A stretch of DNA of 64,000 bases, taken from assembly GCF_038397735.1 (NCBI RefSeq), contig NZ_CP151635.1, positions 3,100,001 through 3,164,000 on the forward strand, written 5' to 3'. Shown piece by piece: positions 8,148 to 16,594 of the stretch. The notes below the pieces were generated by a model that saw only the letters and a program-made list of their open reading frames with translations, was not told the DNA's origin and made no database searches. Position numbers and translations under genes: made by a program. The DNA is from Microbacterium sp. LWH13-1.2. GTDB lineage: Bacteria; Actinomycetota; Actinomycetes; Actinomycetales; Microbacteriaceae. Positions within the stretch are counted from its first letter, which is position 1. Each line of letters begins with the position of its first letter.

Positions 8148-8579
8148 TCACCCGGTCCAGGATGCCGAAACGGCTGCGACAGAGGAGGAATCGACGGCCG
8201 ACAGCCCGAAGGTCGTGACCCCGAGGTAGATCGCGCCGATGATCGCCGCGGCGAGGAGCAGCAGCAGGAATGCGAAGATCACGAAGGTCAGTGCGCGGTA
8301 TCCGCCGGACGTCGGAACCTCGGGGGCGACCGACGGCTGAGCCCAGTCGTCTGCGACGGGGGCGGGCTGGTCGCCCGTGAGGATCGCCGGCTTCGGCCGA
8401 GTCCGACGGGTGGCCGGGAGCATCGCCTCGGGCGGAGGCGGAGGGATCACGACATCCGGAACCGACGATTCGGGCGGAGGCGGAGGGATCGTCGCATCCG
8501 GAACCGCGCCCGCGAACGGAGGCGGCGGGACGACAGCATCCTCCGACGGATCGTACGGATCTTTGCTGTCACCGCTCAT
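8148..8579 (-). CDS. Proline-rich single-TM protein
   Basis: 143 residues. The N-terminal half has three PPPP blocks in near-repeats (for example VPDATIPPPPPESSVPDVVI). One hydrophobic helix follows at about 95-120 (LTFVIFAFLLLLLAAAIIGA), then a short outer tail. No enzyme domain is visible. It starts 1 nt after the dcd stop and looks co-transcribed. Proline-rich N-termini of this kind often tether partner proteins on the inner membrane face; the role here is unknown. Confidence 0.7.
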   Translation of the reverse strand: MSGDSKDPYDPSEDAVVPPPPFAGAVPDATIPPPPPESSVPDVVIPPPPPEAMLPATRRTRPKPAILTGDQPAPVADDWAQPSVAPEVPTSGGYRALTFVIFAFLLLLLAAAIIGAIYLGVTTFGLSAVDSSSVAAVSASWTG

Positions 8580-8580
8580 G

Positions 8581-9186
8581 TCAGCCCCCTGCGGCTCCGA
8601 CGTCGGTCGTGCCGACGTCCGTCTTGTGGAAGTTCTGGAACGACCGGGAGGCCGTAGGCCCGCGCTGCCCCTGATAGCGGTTGCCGTACGGGCCGGAGCC
8701 GTACGGGTTCTCGGCCGGAGAGGTCAGGCGGAAGAAGCACAGCTGGCCGATCTTCATTCCCGGCCACAGCTTGATCGGCAGCGTGGCGACGTTCGCGAGT
8801 TCGAGCGTCACGTGCCCGGTGAAGCCGGGGTCGATGAACCCGGCGGTCGAGTGCGTGATGAGGCCGAGGCGACCGAGCGACGACTTGCCCTCGAGACGCG
8901 CCGCGATGTCATCGGCCAGCGAGACCTGCTCGAAGGTCGCACCGAGCGCGAACTCGCCTGGGTGCAGGATGAACGGCTCGTCGGGGTCGACCTCGATGAG
9001 CCGCGTGAGCTCCGGCTGATCGACCGACGGATCGATGAACGGGTACTTGTGGTTGTCGAAGAGACGGAAGTAGCGGTCCAGGCGCACGTCGATGCTCGAC
9101 GGCTGGATCATCTCCGGCTCGTGCGGATCCAGGCCGATGTGGCCGGATGCGAGTTCTGCTCTGATGTCGCGGTCGCTGAGAAGCAC
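8581..9186 (-). CDS. dcd: dCTP deaminase (probably dUMP-forming, bifunctional)
   Basis: 201 residues, the usual length. It carries the dCTP deaminase/dUTPase trimer signatures: [14 protein letters not shown] early, [10 protein letters not shown] near residue 110 and [17 protein letters not shown]. It converts dCTP toward dUMP for thymidylate synthesis; actinobacterial homologues, including that of Mycobacterium tuberculosis, combine deaminase and dUTPase, which is likely here. The GTG start at 9186 follows TAGGCT (complement of 9193-9198) by 6 nt, so translation is probably leaderless. It heads an operon with the proline-rich TM and DUF2283 genes and is divergent from tRNA-Gly. Confidence 0.93.
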   Translation of the reverse strand: MLLSDRDIRAELASGHIGLDPHEPEMIQPSSIDVRLDRYFRLFDNHKYPFIDPSVDQPELTRLIEVDPDEPFILHPGEFALGATFEQVSLADDIAARLEGKSSLGRLGLITHSTAGFIDPGFTGHVTLELANVATLPIKLWPGMKIGQLCFFRLTSPAENPYGSGPYGNRYQGQRGPTASRSFQNFHKTDVGTTDVGAAGG

Positions 9187-9220
9187 GGCCCCAGCCTAGT
9201 TGCCGTACGCGGCCGACACT

Positions 9221-9249
9221 TTGGCCATGACGGATCAGACCGGTAGGCT
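9221..9249 (+). promoter_or_regulatory. Promoter of tRNA-Gly
   Basis: TTGGCC (9221-9226) and TAGGCT (9244-9249) are exactly 17 bp apart and lie 30 bp before the tRNA 5' end, leaving a short 5' leader for RNase P to remove. Confidence 0.6.
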
Positions 9250-9279
9250 GGCGTTCACCCGCTCCTCGGATGCAGGTAC

Positions 9280-9353
9280 GGGGCTGTAGTTCAATGGCAG
9301 AACTTCTGCTTCCCAAGCAGATAGCGCGGGTTCGATTCCCGTCAGCCCCTCCA
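9280..9353 (+). tRNA. tRNA-Gly (anticodon CCC)
   Basis: The cloverleaf folds fully. Acceptor arms are GGGGCTG (9280-9286) and CAGCCCC. The D arm is GTTC/GAAC. The anticodon stem TCTGC/GCAGA holds loop TTCCCAA with CCC at 9312-9314. The T arm has loop TTCGATT. Discriminator T and an encoded CCA end at 9353. It reads GGG glycine codons. Confidence 0.97.
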
Positions 9354-9409
9354 TATGTGACGCCCCGCTCACTGTTCCCGCAATGCGCTTGGACACCCCC
9401 ATGGATCCA

Positions 9410-10549
9410 TCACGGGTTCGTCGGTGGGTGATCGAGGGTGACCACGAGCTTCCGTGCCGATACGCCGCGGCGAAGGGTGTCGATGGCTTCTTGGACGGCC
9501 GAGAGCCCGTGTCCTGCGATGTGGGCCTCCGGGTAGAGGCGGTGGCTGCCCGAGGCGAGAGCGGCAGGGAGATACCCGCCCCACACGGCCGGACCCACGG
9601 GAGAGGCGGCGATGGCGCTTCCCCAGATGAATGATGCCCTGATGCCGCGAGCGCGACTGCGCACCTGCAGGAGCGCCGTTCTCATTCCGAGCGTCGCAAA
9701 GAGGCGGATGCGGGCGAGGGAGAAGCCGCCGCGGCGGGGCTGTTCGTAGAACGAGACGGGAGGGCTCGCCATCGCGATCCGCGTGGCGCCGGTGGCGCGC
9801 GCGATCCTCAGGCACGGGTCGGCCGATCCCACGGCGACGGCGAGGATCCCCGCCACCGCGGAGCCGCCGACGGCTTCGACGATCCGATTCGCCGCTTCCG
9901 GGTCGCGATAGTCGAAGGCGGATTCTGCTCCCAGCCGCCTCATCCGGTCATGGTTCTTCGCAGAGGCTGTCGTGATGACGCGATAACCGGCCGCTCGGGC
10001 GAGTTGGATCGCATTGCCTCCGACGGCTGTCGCGCCGCCCCAGATCACCACGACCTCATCGCGATGCGCCGCGTCTCCGAGACGGGAGTAGTCCAGTCCC
10101 AGCTGCTCCTTCTCGAACAGTCCGGCCGCCGCTGTGGACACCGCCAGCGGCAGGACGGCGGCATCCTCGAAAGCGGTGGTGGCCGGCAGAGCGGCGGCCA
10201 GGCTCGCGTCGACCGCGACATAGGTCTGGAAGCCGCTCTCGGAGACGGCATCCCGCCCCTTCTCCAGGCCCATCGCGTACGCCACGACGCGGTCTCCGAC
10301 GACGAAGTCGTCCACGCCCGCTCCGGTGTCGACGACCACGCCCGCGACGTCCTCCCCGAGAATCACCGGGTAGCGCAACCATCCGTACATGACGGTGCCG
10401 TTGGATTGGATGATCGCATCGAGCGGATTCACCGCCACCGCATGCACCTCGAGCACGAGCTGCCCCGCTCCTGGCTTCGGCATCGGGGCATCTCGGATCG
10501 TCAGGTCCGCATAGGCGGAATCGATCCACGCCGCAGTGTTGTCGCTCAT
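9410..10549 (-). CDS. Zinc-binding-type alcohol dehydrogenase/quinone reductase (MDR) family oxidoreductase
   Basis: 379 residues from the ATG at 10549, which has AGGAGA just upstream; an in-frame extension to 10621 overlaps the operators and is unlikely. The N-terminal GroES-like fold is followed by a Rossmann fold with WGGATAVGGNAIQLARAAGY and a cofactor-discriminating strand VITTASAKN. Structural-zinc cysteines are absent, as in quinone-reductase and enoyl-reductase branches, so it probably uses NADPH without zinc. It is divergent from a TetR gene with two operators in the 80-bp spacer, so an electrophile or quinone may induce it. Confidence 0.88.
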   Translation of the reverse strand: MSDNTAAWIDSAYADLTIRDAPMPKPGAGQLVLEVHAVAVNPLDAIIQSNGTVMYGWLRYPVILGEDVAGVVVDTGAGVDDFVVGDRVVAYAMGLEKGRDAVSESGFQTYVAVDASLAAALPATTAFEDAAVLPLAVSTAAAGLFEKEQLGLDYSRLGDAAHRDEVVVIWGGATAVGGNAIQLARAAGYRVITTASAKNHDRMRRLGAESAFDYRDPEAANRIVEAVGGSAVAGILAVAVGSADPCLRIARATGATRIAMASPPVSFYEQPRRGGFSLARIRLFATLGMRTALLQVRSRARGIRASFIWGSAIAASPVGPAVWGGYLPAALASGSHRLYPEAHIAGHGLSAVQEAIDTLRRGVSARKLVVTLDHPPTNP

Positions 10550-10570
10550 CTTCTCCTGCTCTCCCAATCC

Positions 10571-10618
10571 GATGACATTCCGTGTCATCACAATCGAGCT
10601 TACGACAGTTCGTGTCAT
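10571..10618. promoter_or_regulatory. Twin TetR operators between the MDR and TetR genes
   Basis: Operator 1 is GATGACA (10571-10577), spacer TTCCG, TGTCATC (10583-10589), a perfect dyad. Operator 2 is ACGACA (10602-10607), spacer GTTCG, TGTCAT (10613-10618), one mismatch. Their centres are 30 bp apart, about three helical turns, so dimers would bind the same face and cover both promoters. Confidence 0.8.
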
Positions 10619-10627
10619 CATTGCTGT

Positions 10628-11191
10628 ATGCCTCGTTGGTCACCGGATGCTGCATTGCGGTTGGAAGCTGCAGCGATGAACCTGTTCACCGATCAGGGGT
10701 ACTCGGGAACCACGGTTCCCCAGATCGCCGAAGCGGCGGGACTGACCACGCGGACGTTCTTCCGCCACTTCTCGGACAAACGCGATGTGCTGTTCCTCCG
10801 AGATCGCGAGTTCCCCCGAGCGGTGAGCGACTCCATGGAGTCCATCCCGCACGAACGCGGCGGGACGGCGACCGTGCGCGCTGGCCTCGCGGCCGCATGC
10901 CGCGGCCTCCAGGACTGGCGAGAGCAGATCGCACGTCGACGCGGCATCATCCGCAGCGAACCCGCGCTGCACGAACGCGATCTTCTGCGCAGTCACTACC
11001 TCGCGCGCGCCATCGAACGGTCACTGCACCAGCGCGGCATCGCCCCTGAGAACGCACATACCTTGGCCGCCCTCGCCGTGACCTGTTTCGACCTCGCGAT
11101 GGACCGATGGCTGGAAGGCCCCTCTGATCTCTCACTCGAGGATGCCCTGACTGCGGTGTGGACCGACATGCAGGGATGGATCAACGGGTGA
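10628..11191 (+). CDS. TetR/AcrR-family repressor
   Basis: 187 residues. The N-terminal helix-turn-helix is clear: AAMNLFTDQGYSGTTVPQIA then AGLTTRTFFRHFSDKRDVLF. The C-terminal ligand domain is all helical. TetR dimers release DNA on ligand binding. The ATG at 10628 lies 10 nt after the second operator and has no good ribosome site, so the transcript may be leaderless and self-repressed. The divergent MDR oxidoreductase is the obvious target. The frame is open far upstream, but that part is antisense to the oxidoreductase. Confidence 0.88.
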   Translation: MPRWSPDAALRLEAAAMNLFTDQGYSGTTVPQIAEAAGLTTRTFFRHFSDKRDVLFLRDREFPRAVSDSMESIPHERGGTATVRAGLAAACRGLQDWREQIARRRGIIRSEPALHERDLLRSHYLARAIERSLHQRGIAPENAHTLAALAVTCFDLAMDRWLEGPSDLSLEDALTAVWTDMQGWING

Positions 11192-11224
11192 CATCGCCGA
11201 CTGGAGCGAGCAGGCTTCAGCGCG

Positions 11225-11542
11225 TCACGCGCTGATCGAGGTCAGAGGCCTTCCCACCGAGGTTCCGGGTTCGACACAGGCGTCGGCTTGGACGCTCGCC
11301 GCATCCAGCAGAGCCGTCTGCAGCGCCTCCGTCGCCGCCACCGAGAGTTCGGCCGTCGCTGTCGGCGGGATGGCTGACATCTCATCGGGAGCGACGGTGA
11401 AATAGTCGCCCAGGTCTGGGCCGGTCAGCTCGTAGACGGCGGGGTACACCTGCACCGGCTCCGACCGGGAGTTCGCGGACACTCCGGCGACATCTTTCAC
11501 GGCCAGCCCGAGTTCGGTCCCGCCCAGATCGACCTGCTCCAC
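11225..11542 (-). pseudogene. Probable 3' remnant of a secreted/lipoprotein gene
   Basis: An open frame of 105 codons from a GTG at 11542 has no ribosome site and no signal peptide. It reads like the end of a larger soluble domain (VDLGGTELGLAVKDVAG, PAVYELTGPDLGDYFTV). Its own frame is closed 15 codons upstream, next to the start of the S8 protease gene. The remaining coding sequence has normal codon bias. I infer a 5'-deleted gene, but a real short gene cannot be excluded, and I do not recognise the family. Confidence 0.4.
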
Positions 11543-11667
11543 ACCCGTGAGGGAGACACAGCCGTCACCTCCGCGGTGTCGGCCTCATGCGCGTTCGTCG
11601 ACCATGACGACCATGACGCCAGCCCGTGACATCTAGGCTGATACCCGGCATGACCCGGGGGGAAAAG

Positions 11668-12930
11668 ATGATGGCGAATCGCGCACGACGATGGATCGCG
11701 GCCGGAGCAGCACTGGTGGCATTGGCGACCGCGGCAGTGGTTCCGAGCGCGGCATCCGCGCAGGACTTCTCCGGCGGCGGGCCCAACTGGTACATGGACG
11801 CGATGAAGATCGCGCCGATCCACGAGGCCGGCATCACCGGCGAGGGTGTGACGATCGCGGTGTTCGACGGTGGTCTCTACCTCGACGCGCCGACGCTGCA
11901 GGGCGCGGACATCGAGGTCCCCGACTTCGATGGATGCCACGACCCGCTGGATTATGCGCCGACCCAGTACGAGGAGTTGAAGCACGGCACCTCGGTGACG
12001 TCGCTCATCGTCGGCAACGGCACGTCCGATAGTGGCGAAGGGCCGAAGGGCATCGCACCGGAGGCCCACATCTTGTACTACGGAGCGCTGCAAGGCGGGG
12101 ACAGCCTGGGTCAGTCTCCATATACGTGCAAGGCCCCGTTCGAGGATGTCCTTGACGATGCCGTCACCCGCGGGACGGACATCGTGACGATGTCTGGCGG
12201 CTCGGCGAAGCTCGCCGAAGAACTTTCCGAAGGCGCGTACGAGAGCGTCGCGAAGGCCCTGAGGGCCGGGGTCGTCATCGTCGCAGGCCTGCCCAACGAC
12301 GACACCGTATGGACATTCGAGTTGGACGAAGGCAACGGGGTCATCAATGTCGCCTCGGTCGACGCCACCGCTGCTCCCGCGAAGAAGAGGTACTCAGAGG
12401 AGGACATGGCCGACCCGAACACCGACGTCACGGCCCCCGGAATCGGTGTCGCGGGCGTCGGGTTCAACGACACGTGGGGCATGACCACCTGGCAGGGAAA
12501 CTCCGCAGCGACACCCCTCGTCGCGGGGCTCATCGCTCTCGGCATGCAGAAGTGGCCCGATGCGACAGCCGCGCAGCTGACCCAGTCACTCATCCGCAAC
12601 ACCGGATCGAACCCCCATGAGCTCGAGCGGTCCGACAGATACGGATACGGGATCGTCAACGCCACCCGGTTCATCGCCGAAGACCCGACGCAGTACCCGG
12701 ACGAGCACCCCCTCTTCGTAGAGGAGCGCTCTCCGTCCTTCGACGCGGTCTACAACCCGCCTTCTCCGACCCCCACCCCGGAGCCGGTCGCGGCCCCGCA
12801 ATCGGAGCTGCCGATGGCGCTGGTCAGCCTGGCGCTCGTGGTCGTCCTCGCCCTCGCCGCCGTCGCTGGCGTCATCATCCTCATCGTGGTCGTCGTGAAG
12901 CGCAGCCGTCGGGCGCCTGACGCCAGCTGA
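11668..12930 (+). CDS. Membrane-anchored subtilisin-like (S8) serine protease
   Basis: About 420 residues. A Sec signal peptide (to about residue 31, VPSAASAQD) is followed by an S8 domain with Asp67 (AVFDGGL), His106 (KHGTSV) and Ser279 (GNSAATPLVAG). The oxyanion Asn is in an altered AGLPND context where AAGN is usual. Two cysteines (90 and 154) could form a disulfide. A Pro-rich linker precedes a C-terminal TM helix and KRSRR, so it is anchored with the catalytic domain outside, as in mycosins, but no ESX genes are nearby. GGGGGGAA supports the ATG at 11668; ATG 11650 is an alternative. Confidence 0.85.
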   Translation: MMANRARRWIAAGAALVALATAAVVPSAASAQDFSGGGPNWYMDAMKIAPIHEAGITGEGVTIAVFDGGLYLDAPTLQGADIEVPDFDGCHDPLDYAPTQYEELKHGTSVTSLIVGNGTSDSGEGPKGIAPEAHILYYGALQGGDSLGQSPYTCKAPFEDVLDDAVTRGTDIVTMSGGSAKLAEELSEGAYESVAKALRAGVVIVAGLPNDDTVWTFELDEGNGVINVASVDATAAPAKKRYSEEDMADPNTDVTAPGIGVAGVGFNDTWGMTTWQGNSAATPLVAGLIALGMQKWPDATAAQLTQSLIRNTGSNPHELERSDRYGYGIVNATRFIAEDPTQYPDEHPLFVEERSPSFDAVYNPPSPTPTPEPVAAPQSELPMALVSLALVVVLALAAVAGVIILIVVVVKRSRRAPDAS

Positions 12931-13026
12931 CACGAGGCACGCCTCTCGTCTGCATCCCATCCGATTCCTCCTCGGCTCCGAACAGGTGCAGATGGGCCCG
13001 TTTCCGCGCGCCCGAGAGGAGCCCCG

Positions 13027-14856
13027 ATGATCGAGTCATCGACCCCGCCGCTTGCAGACCTCGACGGGTACCGCAACGTCACCGACCTGCTCGTCGCGCG
13101 GGTCACCGCAGCTCCTGACCACGTCGCCTTCGAGGTCGCGGGTGCGGATGCCCGAGGCCCGTGGCGCCCGATCACGACCCGGGAGTTCTCAGACCGGGTC
13201 CGCGCACTGGCGAAGGGCTTCATCGCCGCGGGGATCCAGGCCGGTGACCCGATCGCCATCATGGCGCCCACCCGCTACGAGTGGGCCGTCGCCGATCTCG
13301 CATCGTGGTTCGCCGGCGCCGTGGTGGTGCCGATCTACGAGACCTCTTCTCCCTCACAGGTGAACGCCATCGTCGCTGACGCCGGCGTGCGCCTCGCCAT
13401 CGGCGGCACCGCTCAGCACGCGGCTCTCCTCGAGGCGGCGCTCGCACAGAACGGCGGGAACACGCTCGGCGCGTGGACGATGGATGCCGCGGCATCCGGC
13501 ACTCTCCCCGACCTGATCGCGCGCGGCATCGACGTCACGGACGACGAGCTCGAGGCACGCAGGACGTCGGCCTCGCAGGACGACCCCGCGACGATCGTCT
13601 ACACCTCGGGCACCACGGGCGAACCCAAGGGCGTCGTGCTCACTCATCGGAACTTCCTCGGGCAGGTGCTCAACATCGCCGCCGCGTACCACGAGATCGT
13701 GAACGAAGACGGGAACACCGTCATCTTCCTGCCGCTCGCGCACGTGCTGGCGCGCGGGCTGCAGCTGATCTGCCTGGCCAGCGGCATGCGCATCGCGCAT
13801 CTCTCCGATCCCTCGACGGTCGTCGCCACCCTCGACACGCTGCGCCCGACCTTTCTGGTCGTCGTGCCCCGCGTGCTGCAGAAGATCCAGGCGGCCGCCG
13901 GCGACAAGGCCGCTGAGAAGAAGCTCTCGGCGGTGTGGGCGAAGGCCCGCTCGACGGCCATCGCCTGGGGCCGCCGTGCCGAGCGCGTCGACGCCGGCCG
14001 CCGTGTGCCGAGAGACCGCGGGCTCACCCTGCGCCACCGCTTCTTCGACGCCCTCTTCTACCGGCGCCTGCGCACAGTGATGGGCGGGCGCGTCGGATAC
14101 ATCCTGTCGGGCGGAGCCGCACTCGACGCCGAGCTCTCGCTCTTCTTCCGCGGCATCGGGGTTCCCGTCATCGAGGGCTACGGCCTCACCGAGACGACCG
14201 CACCCCTCACCGGCAACCTGCCCGGTCGCATCGCCTCCGGCAGCGTCGGCTCACCACTACCGGGCCTCACCGTGCGCATCAGCGACGAGGGAGAGGTGCT
14301 CGCCCGCGGTGTCGGCGTCTTCGCCGGGTACCGGAACCCGGCTCACGACGAGGATGCCTTCGTCGACGGCTTCTTCCGCACCGGCGACCTCGGGCGCCTC
14401 GACGACCAGGGCAGGCTGATCCTCGACGGCCGCCTGAAAGACGTGATCGTCACCTCGAACGGCAAGACGATCGTGCCGACCCGCTGGGAGAGCGCCGTCG
14501 AAGCCGATCCGCTCGTCTCGCACGCCGTGATGGTGGGCGAGGGAAAGCCGTACCTCTCGGCGCTGCTCGTGCTCGACCCCGAGCAGACGCGGGCGTGGGC
14601 GGGCACCCAGGGCACCAGCATCCCCACCGTCACCCAGCCCGACATCCGCGAGGTCACCGACCCCGCGCTTCGCGCCCACCTGCAGCGTGCCGTCGACGCC
14701 GCGAACGCGCTCGTGGCACGCAGCGAGCAGGTGCGTCGCTTCAGCGTGGTCTTCGCCGACCTCGAGGACCGCGGGCTGGTCACGCCCACCATGAAACTCA
14801 AGCGGAGCGTGGTGCTCGATCGCGCCGGCGCCACCGTCGAAGACCTGTACCTCTGA
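13027..14856 (+). CDS. Long-chain fatty-acid-CoA ligase (AMP-forming)
   Basis: 609 residues, typical of FadD15-like enzymes. The AMP-binding motif YTSGTTGEPKGVV lies near residue 200, a second adenylate motif GYGLTETTAP in the middle, and the hinge motif FFRTGDLGRLDDQGRL followed by GRLKDVIVTSNGKTIVP near 470-490. It activates fatty acids to acyl-CoA with ATP at the inner membrane face. GAGAGGAG precedes the ATG. A DUF1295 membrane protein follows after 17 nt and is likely co-transcribed. Confidence 0.93.
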   Translation: MIESSTPPLADLDGYRNVTDLLVARVTAAPDHVAFEVAGADARGPWRPITTREFSDRVRALAKGFIAAGIQAGDPIAIMAPTRYEWAVADLASWFAGAVVVPIYETSSPSQVNAIVADAGVRLAIGGTAQHAALLEAALAQNGGNTLGAWTMDAAASGTLPDLIARGIDVTDDELEARRTSASQDDPATIVYTSGTTGEPKGVVLTHRNFLGQVLNIAAAYHEIVNEDGNTVIFLPLAHVLARGLQLICLASGMRIAHLSDPSTVVATLDTLRPTFLVVVPRVLQKIQAAAGDKAAEKKLSAVWAKARSTAIAWGRRAERVDAGRRVPRDRGLTLRHRFFDALFYRRLRTVMGGRVGYILSGGAALDAELSLFFRGIGVPVIEGYGLTETTAPLTGNLPGRIASGSVGSPLPGLTVRISDEGEVLARGVGVFAGYRNPAHDEDAFVDGFFRTGDLGRLDDQGRLILDGRLKDVIVTSNGKTIVPTRWESAVEADPLVSHAVMVGEGKPYLSALLVLDPEQTRAWAGTQGTSIPTVTQPDIREVTDPALRAHLQRAVDAANALVARSEQVRRFSVVFADLEDRGLVTPTMKLKRSVVLDRAGATVEDLYL

Positions 14857-14873
14857 GAACCGGAAAGAACACG

Positions 14874-15797
14874 ATGTCCTCCCCCACCCCCACGAAGCCC
14901 AAGTCCTCGCGCTCCTCGCTCATCGCGATCATCGTCGCGCTCATCATCGGGGCGCTCGTCGCGCTTGCCGGCAGCCAGGGCGGCGCGACGCTCGGCGGCA
15001 TCCCGCTGTTCGCCCTCGCCGTCGCGGCGGCGTATGCGATCCAGATCCTCGCCTTCATCCCGGCGATGATCCTGCGCACCGAGCGGTTCTTCGACCTCAC
15101 CGGCAGCCTCACATTCCTGGCGATCTCCGTGGCCCTCGTACTGCTGACGCCCGCGCCGGACGCCCGCAGCTGGATCCTCGCGGCGATGGTGATCCTGTGG
15201 GCCGCACGCCTCGGATCGTTCCTCGCCATGCGCGTGCACAAAGCAGGATCCGACGGACGCTTCGACGAGATCAAGGGCTCCCCCGTGCGCTTCCTGCAGG
15301 TGTGGGTGATCCAGGGCGCGTGGGTGTCGATCACGGCAGCAGCGGCGTGGATCGCGATCAGCACGGATGCCGGCGCGCGGGCCCCCATCGGATGGCTGAC
15401 CGTCGTCGGCATCATCGTGTGGGCACTCGGCCTCGTGATCGAGATCGTCGCCGACGCGCAGAAGTCGGCGTTCCGTGCCGACCCCGCGAACAAGGACGAG
15501 TTCATCCGCACCGGCCTGTGGTCGCGCTCGCGCCACCCGAACTACTTCGGCGAGATCGTGCTCTGGGTAGGAGTCTTCCTCACCGCCGCGCCCGTGCTCA
15601 CCGGATGGCAGTGGATCGCGATCCTGTCGCCGCTCTTCGTGATCCTGCTGCTCACGCGAGTCAGCGGCATCCCGCTGCTCGAGGCACGCGCCGAGAAGAA
15701 GTGGGGCGACCGCGCCGACTACATCGAGTACCGCAAGCACACGCCGTCGCTGATCCCGCGGCTCACGCGGCCTGCCGTGCGCGAGAGCGCCGCCTGA
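14874..15797 (+). CDS. DUF1295/steroid 5-alpha-reductase-like membrane protein
   Basis: 307 residues with six to seven TM helices. The C-terminal part has the family signature RSRHPNYFGEIVLWVGVF and ends in the usual LEARAEKKWGDRADYIEYRK block. DUF1295 is related to steroid reductases and isoprenylcysteine methyltransferases, binding a nucleotide or SAM cofactor at the membrane; the substrate is unknown. Lying behind an acyl-CoA ligase, it may act on a lipid, which is inference. AACCGGAAAG provides a weak ribosome site. Its last 35 bp overlap the convergent DUF2809 gene. Confidence 0.87.
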   Translation: MSSPTPTKPKSSRSSLIAIIVALIIGALVALAGSQGGATLGGIPLFALAVAAAYAIQILAFIPAMILRTERFFDLTGSLTFLAISVALVLLTPAPDARSWILAAMVILWAARLGSFLAMRVHKAGSDGRFDEIKGSPVRFLQVWVIQGAWVSITAAAAWIAISTDAGARAPIGWLTVVGIIVWALGLVIEIVADAQKSAFRADPANKDEFIRTGLWSRSRHPNYFGEIVLWVGVFLTAAPVLTGWQWIAILSPLFVILLLTRVSGIPLLEARAEKKWGDRADYIEYRKHTPSLIPRLTRPAVRESAA

Positions 15798-16176
15798 GAA
15801 TCAGATCGCACGCGGTCACGACGGCCGCGCCCACCGCATAGGCGATGAGGTCTCGCGCGTCGAAGCCTGCACCCAGCACCAGCCGCACGGGCCAGAAGGC
15901 CTCTGCCCACACTCCGGGGAGCCCCGTGAGCTGGAACACCTCGATCAGGGTGCAGACGACGACTGCGGCTGCGCCGATCACCCAGGAGGCGGCGCGCGCG
16001 AACACTGTGGCGATGACGAGGTACATCATCACGGCGTAGAGCGCGTCGCCCGCGAAGTCCGCCACCGGGCCGCTGCCGAGCAGGTGCACGGCGAGCCCGG
16101 CCACGACCACCAGGACTGCGGCGATCAGAAGCCGTCGGCGACGCGTGCGCACGGTCGTGTTCCGTTCAGAGCACAT
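15763..16176 (-). CDS. DUF2809 family membrane protein
   Basis: 137 residues from the ATG at 16176. There are four TM helices and the DUF2809 pattern: FAGDALYAVMMYLVIA, then TLIEVFQLTG, then LGAGFDARDLIAYAVGA near the C-terminus. The family is of unknown function and resembles VanZ in topology. The start overlaps the end of the truncated hydrolase by 11 nt, which implies translational coupling. An in-frame upstream extension to 16287 is antisense-like and lies inside the hydrolase gene. Confidence 0.8.
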   Translation of the reverse strand: MCSERNTTVRTRRRRLLIAAVLVVVAGLAVHLLGSGPVADFAGDALYAVMMYLVIATVFARAASWVIGAAAVVVCTLIEVFQLTGLPGVWAEAFWPVRLVLGAGFDARDLIAYAVGAAVVTACDLILRRRSRARQAA

Positions 16177-16534
16177 CCGCGAGGATTCCGAACACCCGCT
16201 CGGGATCCTCCAGGTGCATGTCGTGGTGGACGCCCGAGATCCGCCGGATGTCCCACCCTTCGCGTTCGAGCCCGGCCGCCATGGCATCGGGCAGCACGTT
16301 GTGCAGTCCCTGGGTCAGCGACTCCACGACGTCGTCGGCGAGTTCGCCCAGTGAGTACGACGACGCGCGGTCGCTGCGCCCATGCCCCCGAAGATCGACC
16401 GTCGTCACGGGGTATCGCCCCGTGACGAGCATCAGATCGAGCAGCGGCTGCCACGTCGTGCCGTCGGCTCCGAGACCGTGGATCAGCCCGACATGGTGCT
16501 CGCCTGAGCCGGAGGTCGCCGTGTGCAGCTGCAT
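16166..16534 (-). pseudogene. Internally deleted alpha/beta hydrolase
   Basis: 122 residues against about 250 for the family. The N-terminus is intact: oxyanion LIHGLGADGTTW and TTVDLRGHGRSDR near residue 45-55. After ELADDVVESL, where the nucleophile elbow GHSxGG should follow, the frame jumps to a C-terminal segment with the catalytic-His context SGVHHDMHLEDPE. The nucleophile Ser and acidic residue are missing while the frame is kept. I infer an in-frame deletion of roughly 120 codons. The product cannot be a normal hydrolase, but the gene may persist to translate the coupled DUF2809 start. Confidence 0.7.
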
Positions 16535-16594
16535 TCCGTCATTGTGTCATCCGACGTTCTCGTCGCAAGCGGCCGCAGCGATACGCTGACCGGC

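Noticed and set aside
9353..9410. Second tRNA or attachment site after tRNA-Gly
   Set aside because: No cloverleaf and no repeat of the tRNA 3' end; the spacer is 56 bp of ordinary sequence.
11497..12093. 198-codon minus-strand frame over the S8 protease start
   Set aside because: It is antisense to the protease signal region and reads as Arg/His-rich shadow sequence.
12931..12960. Terminator hairpin after the S8 protease
   Set aside because: The ACGAGGC/GCCTCTCGT arms have a mismatch and no U-tract; too weak to list.
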